A stretch of DNA of 21,899 bases from CABHOJ01 sp965649545 (GTDB lineage Bacteria; Pseudomonadota; Gammaproteobacteria; Burkholderiales; Methylophilaceae), in assembly GCA_965649545.1 (NCBI GenBank), contig CBFGLF010000017.1, forward strand, positions 1 through 21,899, in the 5' to 3' direction. How positions within the stretch are numbered: position 1 is the first letter of the stretch; each line of letters starts with the position of its first letter. The notes under the pieces are model-generated. The model had not been told where the DNA came from and ran no database searches. It saw only the letters and a list, made by a program, of their open reading frames with translations. Shown one piece after another: positions 6,557 to 13,476 of this stretch. The position numbers and the translations under genes are program-made.

Positions 6557-7585
6557 ATGTACAAGCGGTTCTTACTGACTGCCTTGCTGCTCTTGCAGTG
6601 GACGTTGGCCGTTGCCGAGCAAACAGCCTACGAAAGGCCACTCGGACTATTTGGCGGTCATTTACAGACCCTGGTCCCTTACCTTTTGGCATCCGTACCG
6701 GAAGTCGATTTCCGTCGCGAGCGGTGGGAATTGGAAGACGGCGATTTCGTAGATGTGGACTGGGTCGATACATCGTCTAGCGATAACACAGTACCTATCG
6801 TGGTTTTATTCCACGGCTTAGAAGGTAGCTCTGGAAGTCATTATGCGAAGGCGCTGATGCATGAGGTATCGAACAGAGATTGGCGTGGCGTTGTAGTACA
6901 TTTCAGGGGTTGCTCGGGCGAGCCCAATCGCTTGCCTCGTGTGTATTACGCAGGTGATAGCGCGGAGATACAGCAGCTTTTGGCACGCATCAAACGAATG
7001 GCTGGCGGAGCCAAGGTATATGCCGTTGGCTATTCCCTGGGCGGCAATGCCCTCCTCAAGTGGCTTGGTGAGTCCAAAGACATCGCGTCGCAATACCTGG
7101 TTAAGGCGGCGGCGATATCCGCCCCTGTAGATGTGGGTGCGACTGCAAAAGCGCTGGATAGTGGCTGGAATCGATGGTTGTATACCCCCGTCTTCGTACG
7201 CACGATGCGCGCCAAGGCGATGGAACTCGCTGACCGCTTCCCCGGGTTGCTGGACAAGCAGAGGGTCGAATCTGCAGCCACCATCCACGACATCGACAAC
7301 GCGGTGACCTCGGTGCTTTATGGGGCTAAGGATGCCACCGACTACTATGTGAAAAACTCCGCCAAGCCTGTACTGAATCAGATCACTTTGCCCGTGCTGA
7401 TGGTGAATGCAAAGAACGATCCCTTTATTCCGGCGGAACATCTGCCCAGCCAGGCAGAGGTTTCGAGCAGCGTCACTTTGGATTACCACGAGCATGGAGG
7501 ACATGTCGGCTTTGCGAGTTCGATGTTCGGCGGACAAATCGATTGGTTGCCTAAAAAGCTAATCAATTACTTTGAACTGAATTAA
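6557..7585 (+). CDS. YheT-family alpha/beta hydrolase with a signal peptide
   Basis: A 342-residue alpha/beta hydrolase of the COG0429 (YheT) type. The oxyanion region is FHGLEGSSGSHY (85-96), the nucleophile Ser160 lies in GYSLGG, and Asp288 (NDPFIP) and His316 (HGGHVGF) complete the triad. LFGGHLQTLVP (31-41) is the usual N-terminal family motif. The first 20 residues (MYKRF, a long hydrophobic run, then AVAEQ) read as a Sec signal peptide, unlike the cytoplasmic E. coli protein. The open frame extends back to 6284 inside the cupin gene, but the ATG at 6557, 19 bases after that gene's stop, is the only start giving the correct N-terminus. No strong ribosome site is visible, so translation may be coupled. 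The substrate is unknown; an acyl ester is plausible. Confidence 0.8.
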   Translation: MYKRFLLTALLLLQWTLAVAEQTAYERPLGLFGGHLQTLVPYLLASVPEVDFRRERWELEDGDFVDVDWVDTSSSDNTVPIVVLFHGLEGSSGSHYAKALMHEVSNRDWRGVVVHFRGCSGEPNRLPRVYYAGDSAEIQQLLARIKRMAGGAKVYAVGYSLGGNALLKWLGESKDIASQYLVKAAAISAPVDVGATAKALDSGWNRWLYTPVFVRTMRAKAMELADRFPGLLDKQRVESAATIHDIDNAVTSVLYGAKDATDYYVKNSAKPVLNQITLPVLMVNAKNDPFIPAEHLPSQAEVSSSVTLDYHEHGGHVGFASSMFGGQIDWLPKKLINYFELN

Positions 7586-7946
7586 AGAGGACACATTGTT
7601 AAAACATAAATCTGGAATGCGACCATGTTGTTTTCTTGAGATCGCCAGCGCGCCATCAGCGTTTTGTAGTTTAAATACAAGGTAAGTCTCGCGCAAAACT
7701 GCCTGGCCGAGAAAAATTTCCATACCCATGTGCACGACGAGAACGAGTCAGCCGCCTCCTGGAATCAGGACCGAGACGATGCCTAAAGATTAAGCTGCGT
7801 AAATAATGAATAATTTTTGGTTAATAACAGCCGTATAAATGTGGCGTGTAAGCTTTTTTATCGAACTTTTGCATAAGTATTGAATCGGAATAATCAGTAT
7901 GTGAGAATCAGAGCCCACCGTGGTATCTGTTGATGAAGAGGCATCC
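7586..7946. other. Non-coding gap between the stress operon and the light/lipid operon
   Basis: About 360 AT-rich bases (16 G/C in the 60 bases 7801-7860). It should contain the promoter of the regulator-lipid operon and the end of the stress operon. I see one TTGTA/TACAA palindrome (7664-7680, listed separately) and AAGAGG at 7936-7941 serving the regulator start. No convincing terminator or -35/-10 pair was found. A stop-free stretch at 7670-7783 (38 codons, including FHTHVHDENE) lacks a start codon and is not called as a gene. Confidence 0.6.
7664..7680. promoter_or_regulatory. Candidate MerR/LitR-type operator palindrome
   Basis: TTGTA, seven bases (GTTTAAA), then TACAA: arms of five bases around an AT-rich centre. 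It lies about 270 bases before the LitR-like start in the gap expected to hold the operon promoter. LitR/CarH-type regulators bind paired TGTA/TACA-like half-sites, which this resembles. Spacing differs from what I recall of published boxes, so binding is a guess. Confidence 0.35.
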
Positions 7947-8876
7947 ATGAAGATGAACCAAACTGCCGTTAAAGAAGCATTCCCCATCCGCACGGTCTCA
8001 GCCTTGACCGGGATCAATCCGATCACACTTCGCACCTGGGAGCGACGTTACGGACTGATCGCCCCCATCCGCACCCCGAAGGGCCACCGCCTCTATACGA
8101 AGGACCAGATCGCCATGCTGCATCGCGTGGTGGCCTTGGTGGACAGCGGTATTCCCATTAGCCAGATCAACTTCAGCCTGCTGACCTCGGATCCCGAAAA
8201 ACGCAGTACGCAAGAGGAAGAATTCTGGGGGCGCCTGATCTCCCGCATGATCACGGCGGTGAGCCGCTTTGAAGAAGCAGTGCTGGAAAACACCTACAAC
8301 GAAGCGATGGCACTCTACCCTATCGAAACCGTCACGCAACGCCTGCTGATCCCCATGTTGAAGAACCTCGGGGAACGTTGGGCCGCCGGCGAGGGCATGG
8401 TGGCCGAAGAGCATTTCTTCGGCGTTTACCTACGGAACAAGCTCGGCGCACGTTTCCATCATCGCAAGCGCCTGGATTACGGCCCTGTGCTGCTGACTGC
8501 CTGCCTGCCGGGCGAGCGGCATGAAGCCGGCATCCTGCTCTTCGCCTTGAGTGCACAGGATCACGACTATCGCACCATCCTGCTGGGTAGCGACATGCCG
8601 CTGGAGGAATTGCCGGCCACCGTCAAGCAATCGCGCTCCGATGCGATCGTGCTGGCGGCCTCCTACTGCGAACAGCCTGAGCGATTGATGCGTGCCTTGC
8701 GTACCCTGGTGCAATCGACAGATGTGCCGGTGTTCATCGGCGGTTACGTATCCGTCGAGCATCACGACGCCATTCTCGCCACGGGCGCCTACCCCCTGGG
8801 GGCCGATATCAGTTTCAGTTTCCGTCACATCGATGAAACGCTGCGCAAGCAGATTCATCGTAAAGCCAACCATTAG
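7947..8876 (+). CDS. litR: LitR/CarH-type B12-dependent light-sensing MerR regulator
   Basis: A 309-residue transcriptional regulator. Residues 12-80 are a MerR winged helix (IRTVSALTGINPITLRTWER, then GHRLY). Residues about 95-170 are the four-helix cobalamin-binding cap, followed by a Rossmann B12 domain to about 300. Trp145, Glu155 and His156 (in ERWAAGEGMVAEEH) keep the spacing of Thermus CarH Trp131, Glu141 and His142. His192 in GERHEAG matches the lower cobalt ligand His177, with one residue inserted between. The protein should therefore bind adenosylcobalamin, repress in the dark and release DNA on illumination. The start at 7947 has AAGAGG five bases ahead; the GTG at 7920 has none. 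It sits 28 bases before a nine-gene lipid operon and is probably cotranscribed with it, giving autoregulation. Confidence 0.9.
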   Translation: MKMNQTAVKEAFPIRTVSALTGINPITLRTWERRYGLIAPIRTPKGHRLYTKDQIAMLHRVVALVDSGIPISQINFSLLTSDPEKRSTQEEEFWGRLISRMITAVSRFEEAVLENTYNEAMALYPIETVTQRLLIPMLKNLGERWAAGEGMVAEEHFFGVYLRNKLGARFHHRKRLDYGPVLLTACLPGERHEAGILLFALSAQDHDYRTILLGSDMPLEELPATVKQSRSDAIVLAASYCEQPERLMRALRTLVQSTDVPVFIGGYVSVEHHDAILATGAYPLGADISFSFRHIDETLRKQIHRKANH

Positions 8877-8904
8877 CCAGAACAGCGTCAAATAAAGGAT
8901 ATCT

Positions 8905-9948
8905 ATGCAAGTCACCAGCCTCGCTATCAATTGGTCAGAGCGTGGCCTCGTCCCGGATTATGCGATCCGCGCCGGGATCCGCCGTCTGGTCGAGAAACGC
9001 CTCAAGGAGATCGCGGCGCACGATTGCGAAGCGGGTGCCGATATCGAGAACGCGTTCATCGACAAGATGAACCAATCCCCGGTCGCGCCAGTGCCGGAGC
9101 TGGCCAATGAACAGCATTACGAAGTACCGGCCGATTTCTTCAAGCTCTGCCTGGGCCGTCACCGGAAATACAGCAGTTGCTACTGGGCGGAAGACACCAA
9201 GACCCTGGACCAGGCGGAAGCCCTGGCGCTGAAACTGACTTGCCAGCATGCGACCCTGGCGGACGGGCAGGACATTCTGGAACTGGGCTGCGGCTGGGGT
9301 TCGCTCAGCCTGTGGATGGCGGAGCATTACCGCAATAGCCGCATCACCGCAGTCTCCAATTCCAACTCCCAGCGCGAATACATCATGGAGGAGGCCCGCA
9401 CCCGTGGGTTATCCAACCTTAAGGTCATCACCTGCGACATGAACGACTTCCAGGCCCCCGGACAATATGACCGTATCGTCTCGGTCGAGATGTTCGAGCA
9501 CATGCGCAACTACAGCAAACTCTATGGACGCGTCTACAGCTGGCTGCGTCCCGGTGGCCGTTTCTTCAAGCACATCTTCGTGCATCGCATGACACCCTAC
9601 GCCTTCGAAGTCGCAGGCGAGGACGACTGGATGAGCCAATTCTTCTTCTCCGGCGGCATCATGCCGAGCGACGACCTGCCCTTGCGCTTCCAGGAGCGCC
9701 TCAAGCTATTGAAGCAATGGCGCTGGAACGGCACGCACTATGAGAAGACCGCCAACGCCTGGCTAGAGAACATGGATGCGCATGAGGAGGAGATCAGCGC
9801 CATCCTGGCATCGACCTACGGTGCGGACAACGTCGAGATGTGGCGTAACCGCTGGCGTATCTTCTACATGTCCTGCGCCGAACTGTTTGGCCTGAAAGAC
9901 GGCCAGGAATGGTGGGTCAGTCACTATCTCTTCGAGCGGCCGATCTAG
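8905..9948 (+). CDS. CFA-synthase-like SAM methyltransferase (first of two)
   Basis: A 347-residue methyltransferase of the cyclopropane-fatty-acid synthase/coclaurine N-methyltransferase superfamily, expected to methylate unsaturated phospholipid acyl chains or a related lipid. The SAM-binding motif is ILELGCGWG (124-132). The region EQHYEVPADFF (69-79) precedes the fold. Compared with E. coli CFA, Glu239 is kept as Glu198 (SVEMFEHM), His266 as His223 (FFKH) and Tyr317 as Tyr279 (THYEKT). The YSCGYW segment reads YSSCYW, so Cys139 is replaced by Ser91 with a Cys one position later. It lacks the longer N-terminal domain of canonical CFA. AAAGGA six bases before the ATG supports the start. Its TAG is immediately followed by the ATG of the next gene. 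Confidence 0.82.
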   Translation: MQVTSLAINWSERGLVPDYAIRAGIRRLVEKRLKEIAAHDCEAGADIENAFIDKMNQSPVAPVPELANEQHYEVPADFFKLCLGRHRKYSSCYWAEDTKTLDQAEALALKLTCQHATLADGQDILELGCGWGSLSLWMAEHYRNSRITAVSNSNSQREYIMEEARTRGLSNLKVITCDMNDFQAPGQYDRIVSVEMFEHMRNYSKLYGRVYSWLRPGGRFFKHIFVHRMTPYAFEVAGEDDWMSQFFFSGGIMPSDDLPLRFQERLKLLKQWRWNGTHYEKTANAWLENMDAHEEEISAILASTYGADNVEMWRNRWRIFYMSCAELFGLKDGQEWWVSHYLFERPI

Positions 9949-10476
9949 ATGCTGCTCAATATCATCGGATTCCAGATCGGCTGGTTCGCCTGTGTGCTCG
10001 GGGCCGCCTACGGCTACCCGCTGCTGGGCCCGCTAGTCGCGCTACCGGTGATCGGCCTTCACCTGATGCGGCAGACCGACCGGGCGGCCGAGATCGCCTT
10101 GATGCTCTTCGTCGCCCTCATCGGTAGCACCTACGACCAGACCTTGATGTGGTTCGGCCTGGTGGGCTACAGCGCCAGCATCTGGAGCCTGGACTTGCTT
10201 CCGATCTGGATGATCACCCTGTGGCTGCTGTTCGCCACCACCTTGAACGTCAGTCTGAAATGGCTGCAAGGCCGCTACCTGATCGCGGCTGTGTTCGGCT
10301 TCATCGGAGGGCCCCTCGCCTACTGGGGCGGTGCGAAACTCGGGGCCATCCACTGGCTGCAGCACTTCGAACTGTTGTTGGCGCTGGCCATCGGCTGGGC
10401 TGTGCTCATGCCTGTGCTGGCCTGGCTAGCGGCCTATTTCAGCACTTTCTCTAACAAAGAGGTCGCTCATGTTTGA
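9949..10476 (+). CDS. DUF2878 integral membrane protein
   Basis: A 175-residue very hydrophobic protein with about six predicted membrane helices (for example 3-20, 24-40, 47-60, 79-97, 107-125 and 136-165). I place it in DUF2878 from its overall pattern and from its recurrent company with CFA-like, DUF1295 and FAD amine-oxidase genes; its biochemical role is unknown. No catalytic motif stands out. It starts on the base following the upstream stop codon and overlaps the next gene by eight bases, so translational coupling is likely. Context suggests an inner-membrane role in lipid modification or transfer. Confidence 0.72.
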   Translation: MLLNIIGFQIGWFACVLGAAYGYPLLGPLVALPVIGLHLMRQTDRAAEIALMLFVALIGSTYDQTLMWFGLVGYSASIWSLDLLPIWMITLWLLFATTLNVSLKWLQGRYLIAAVFGFIGGPLAYWGGAKLGAIHWLQHFELLLALAIGWAVLMPVLAWLAAYFSTFSNKEVAHV

Positions 10477-11266
10477 CTGGCCCACCTACCTGCAGGGGCT
10501 GAATGGTCTGCTAGCCTTCGGTTTCCTGGGCTGGCTACTGAGTCTTGCACGCCGCAACGTCACCCATGTCGACAGCATGTGGAGCCTGTTCTTCGTGGTG
10601 GCCGCAGCGATCTATGGGTACGGCGCTGAAGTTGCGGGTGGCGATGCCATGACACGCTACTGTCTGGTGATGACGCTGGTCGTGATTTGGGCGATGCGCT
10701 TGTTCGTCTACCTCACCTGGCGTAACTGGGGGCCGCACGAGGATCACCGTTACCAAGCCATCCGCAAGAATAACGAGCCACATTTCTGGCTCAAGAGTCT
10801 TTATATCATCTTCGGATTGCAGGCCGTGCTGGCCTGGGTTGTTTCATTGCCTTTGCACGGCGCGATCCAGAGCGCAGCTGCACTGAACTGGCTGGATGGT
10901 GTAGGTGCCGCGCTCATGGTGTTCGGCCTACTGTGGGAGACCATCGCCGACTGGCAGCTGGCAAGATTCAAGGCCAAGCCTGAAAACAAGGGCATGGTGA
11001 TGGATCAAGGCCTCTGGGCTTACAGCCGACACCCCAACTACTTCGGCGAATTCTGCGTGTGGTGGGGCTTCTACCTCATCGCCTGTGCCGCAGGGGCATG
11101 GTGGAGTCTGCCAGCGCCGTTGTTGATGACACTGCTCTTACTCAAGGTCAGTGGTGTCGCCCTGCTGGAAAAAGACATCGGTGAGCGCCGCCCGAAGTAC
11201 GCCGATTATGTGGCGCGAACCAACGCCTTCTTCCCCGGACCGCCAAAACAGAAAGGGAGTACCTGA
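10469..11266 (+). CDS. DUF1295 membrane protein (steroid 5-alpha-reductase/ICMT-like fold)
   Basis: A 265-residue polytopic protein with six or seven membrane helices. The C-terminal half carries the signature SRHPNYFGEFCVWWGF: Arg187-His188-Pro189-Asn190-Tyr191 and Glu194. This signature is shared by DUF1295, steroid 5-alpha-reductase-like proteins and isoprenylcysteine methyltransferases. A later KDIGERRPKYADYVARTNAFFP segment is also typical. Relatives use NADPH to reduce an activated double bond or SAM to methylate, so either chemistry on a lipid is conceivable; which applies here cannot be read from sequence. AAAGAGG lies seven bases before the ATG. The gene overlaps the previous one by eight bases and the next by one (TGATG). 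Confidence 0.85.
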   Translation: MFDWPTYLQGLNGLLAFGFLGWLLSLARRNVTHVDSMWSLFFVVAAAIYGYGAEVAGGDAMTRYCLVMTLVVIWAMRLFVYLTWRNWGPHEDHRYQAIRKNNEPHFWLKSLYIIFGLQAVLAWVVSLPLHGAIQSAAALNWLDGVGAALMVFGLLWETIADWQLARFKAKPENKGMVMDQGLWAYSRHPNYFGEFCVWWGFYLIACAAGAWWSLPAPLLMTLLLLKVSGVALLEKDIGERRPKYADYVARTNAFFPGPPKQKGST

Positions 11267-11883
11267 TGCGTATCCCTGCCCTAACCCTGCTCATCTTGTT
11301 TGCCCTGCCGGTACATGCCCAGGAATGGGCGTTCAAGGTCTATCTGGACAAGAGCCACATCGGTGAGCACACCTTCAGGCTGGACGAGAAGGATGGCGCC
11401 AAGAGCCTCAACAGCTCCGCCAAGTTCAACGTCAAGCTGTTGTTCATCAACGCCTACAGTTATCTGCACAAGGCCCAAGAAACCTGGCGTGGCGATTGCC
11501 TGACCAGCCTTGAAGCGAGGACCGAGGAAAACAAGGAGATCACCCAGGTCAAGGGTGAACTGAACAGCAGCGAATTCAAGGTCGATGCCCCCAAGGGCGA
11601 ACTCAACCTGCCGGCCTGCGTGATGACCTTCGCTTACTGGAACCCCAAGATGCTGCAGCAGAGCAAACTGCTCAACCCGCAGACCGGGGAATGGCTGGAC
11701 GTCAAGATCAAATCCATGGGCATGGAAGACATCGATGTCCGTGGCAAGAAAGTGCAAGCGGAACGCTACCGGCTGGAAGCGACCAAGATGAAGATCGACC
11801 TCTGGTACGGCAAGGCCCAAGAGTGGCTGGCACTGCAATCCACCACGCCCGAAGGCTACCTGATCAATTACAAACTCAAGTAA
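11266..11883 (+). CDS. Periplasmic DUF6134-like protein
   Basis: A 205-residue exported protein. A signal peptide (1-18) ends PVHA before QEW. The mature chain is predicted mainly beta-stranded and includes DVRGKKVQAERYRLEA and IDLWYGKAQEWLALQS near the C-terminus, a pattern I associate with DUF6134 (and the related DUF3108 group); function is unknown. Cys78 and Cys118 are the only two mature cysteines and may form a disulfide. Its ATG overlaps the TGA of the DUF1295 gene by one base, and the lipocalin gene follows after 11 bases. Given the neighbouring lipocalin, a periplasmic lipid-binding or chaperone role is a reasonable inference, no more. Confidence 0.65.
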   Translation: MRIPALTLLILFALPVHAQEWAFKVYLDKSHIGEHTFRLDEKDGAKSLNSSAKFNVKLLFINAYSYLHKAQETWRGDCLTSLEARTEENKEITQVKGELNSSEFKVDAPKGELNLPACVMTFAYWNPKMLQQSKLLNPQTGEWLDVKIKSMGMEDIDVRGKKVQAERYRLEATKMKIDLWYGKAQEWLALQSTTPEGYLINYKLK

Positions 11884-11894
11884 CGACTGAAACC

Positions 11895-12482
11895 ATGATG
11901 AAACCGCATTCCCCCCTCAAGAGACTCTATAACTTCATCCTGGCCGGATGCGCCTCCCTGCTTGCTGGCTGCGCGACCCAGAGCCTGCCGCCGATCGCCA
12001 CGGTGCCGCAAGTCGACCTGCAACGCTTCATGGGTGACTGGTATGTCATTGCCGCCATCCCGACCGCGATCGAAACAGAAGCGTTCAATGCGGTCGAGTC
12101 CTATTCGTTACAGAAGGACGGCACCATCGACACCGTGTTCACCTTCCGCAAGGGCGCTTTCGATGGCCCCGCCAAACGCTATAACCCCAAGGGCTTCGTC
12201 AAGGAAGGTACCGGCAATGCGCTATGGGGCATGCAGTTCATCTGGCCGATCAAGGCGGAATATCGCATCGCTTACCTGGACGAGGCTTACGAAAAGACCG
12301 TGATCGCTCGTAATGCACGCGATTACGTCTGGATCATGGCGCGCAAACCACAACTGAGCCAGAGCGAATACCTGGAACTGGAGACCTTCGTGGCCGAGCT
12401 GGGCTATGACGTCACCAAGATACGCAAGGTGCCGCAGGACTGGACTAACGTGAAGCAACCGTCAGCGACAGAAGGCAAGTGA
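11895..12482 (+). CDS. blc: Blc-type outer-membrane lipocalin lipoprotein
   Basis: A 195-residue bacterial lipocalin. The N-terminus has a hydrophobic stretch with a lipobox LAGC at Cys26 (an earlier ILAGC at Cys19 also fits). The lipocalin motif FMGDWYVIA (Gly-x-Trp) follows at about 48-56, then barrel strands SYSLQKDGTIDTVFTF and YRIAYLDEAYEKTVIA, and DYVWIMARKPQLS in the place where E. coli Blc has its similar YALVCGP-type strand. Bacterial lipocalins bind fatty acids and lysophospholipids and support membrane repair. The ATG at 11895 is chosen over the much longer open frame running back into the previous gene because it begins the lipoprotein signal. Its TGA overlaps the desaturase ATG by one base. 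Confidence 0.88.
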   Translation: MMKPHSPLKRLYNFILAGCASLLAGCATQSLPPIATVPQVDLQRFMGDWYVIAAIPTAIETEAFNAVESYSLQKDGTIDTVFTFRKGAFDGPAKRYNPKGFVKEGTGNALWGMQFIWPIKAEYRIAYLDEAYEKTVIARNARDYVWIMARKPQLSQSEYLELETFVAELGYDVTKIRKVPQDWTNVKQPSATEGK

Positions 12483-13435
12483 TGCAAGTCGGAAAGCAAC
12501 GCCCCATCATCCTGCGCCTGTTGCGCTGGCTGGATAGCAGTGTCCCTCAGGAATCTCTCACATCTGCATCGGATGGTGCGGAGAACAAGGTCGATTGGTT
12601 ACGCGTCGTTCCCTTCCTGCTCATGCATCTGGCATGTCTTGCCGTGATCTGGGTAGGCTGGAGCCCGTTCGCCGTGGCCTTCGCTGTCGTGCTATATGCC
12701 GTGCGGATGTTCTCCATCACCGCCTTCTATCACCGCTATTTCTCGCACAAAGCCTTTAATACTTCACGTGTCGGGCAGTTCGTCTTCGCATTGCTGGGCG
12801 CCACCGCCGTACAGCGGGGCCCGCTCTGGTGGGCGTCGATGCATCGCCACCATCATGCACATTCCGACCGGCAGGAGGACGCGCATTCCCCCATCCGCCA
12901 CGGTTTCTTCTGGAGCCACCTCGGCTGGTTCCTCTCCGACGCCCATTTCGCCACGCGTACCGATCGCGTCAAGGAACTGGCCAAGTACCCGGAACTGCGC
13001 TTGCTGGATCGTTTCGACGCCATCGTTCCCCTGCTCTTCGCCCTGGCGATCTACGGGTTGGGCGCCTGGCTGGAATCCGCCGCACCGCAACTGGGGACCA
13101 ACGGCTGGCAGTTGCTGGTCTGGGGTTTCGTCATCTCGACCGTGGTGCTCTATCACGCCACTTTCAGCGTCAATTCGCTCGCCCATGGCTGGGGCAGCCG
13201 TCGCTACAACACGCCGGACCATAGCCGCAATAACCTCTGGCTGGCACTGCTAACCCTGGGGGAAGGCTGGCATAACAACCACCATCACTATCCGGGTTCG
13301 GCACGCCAGGGCTTCTACTGGTGGGAGATCGACCTGACTTATTACGGCTTGCGCCTCATGGCTGCCACCGGGCTGATCTGGAACCTGCGTGCAGTGCCGC
13401 ACGATATCCGCGAATCACGCAAGATCAAGCGCTGA
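12482..13435 (+). CDS. Membrane acyl-lipid/acyl-CoA desaturase
   Basis: A 317-residue integral membrane di-iron desaturase. The three histidine boxes are complete: HRYFSH (84-89), HRHHH (121-125) and HNNHHH (264-269). Paired hydrophobic segments lie at about 44-80 and 180-225. This layout is that of delta-9-type acyl-CoA/acyl-lipid desaturases; it should introduce a cis double bond into acyl chains using O2. AAGG six bases before the ATG at 12482 supports that start over the GTG at 12479. Its place in the operon suggests that it supplies or further unsaturates the substrate of the CFA-like methyltransferases. The electron donor is not encoded nearby. Confidence 0.9.
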   Translation: MQVGKQRPIILRLLRWLDSSVPQESLTSASDGAENKVDWLRVVPFLLMHLACLAVIWVGWSPFAVAFAVVLYAVRMFSITAFYHRYFSHKAFNTSRVGQFVFALLGATAVQRGPLWWASMHRHHHAHSDRQEDAHSPIRHGFFWSHLGWFLSDAHFATRTDRVKELAKYPELRLLDRFDAIVPLLFALAIYGLGAWLESAAPQLGTNGWQLLVWGFVISTVVLYHATFSVNSLAHGWGSRRYNTPDHSRNNLWLALLTLGEGWHNNHHHYPGSARQGFYWWEIDLTYYGLRLMAATGLIWNLRAVPHDIRESRKIKR

Positions 13436-13476
13436 AGCGGCATAACAACAATAAAGAATTAGATAAAAGCAAAGAT

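Noticed and set aside
7816..7838. TTGGTT/TATAAA as a promoter for the LitR-like gene
   Set aside because: The spacer is only 11 bases, too short for a sigma-70 promoter.
13321..13476. Extension of the flavoprotein frame into the desaturase gene
   Set aside because: The GSGIAG flavin motif must lie near the N-terminus, which fixes the start at 13477.
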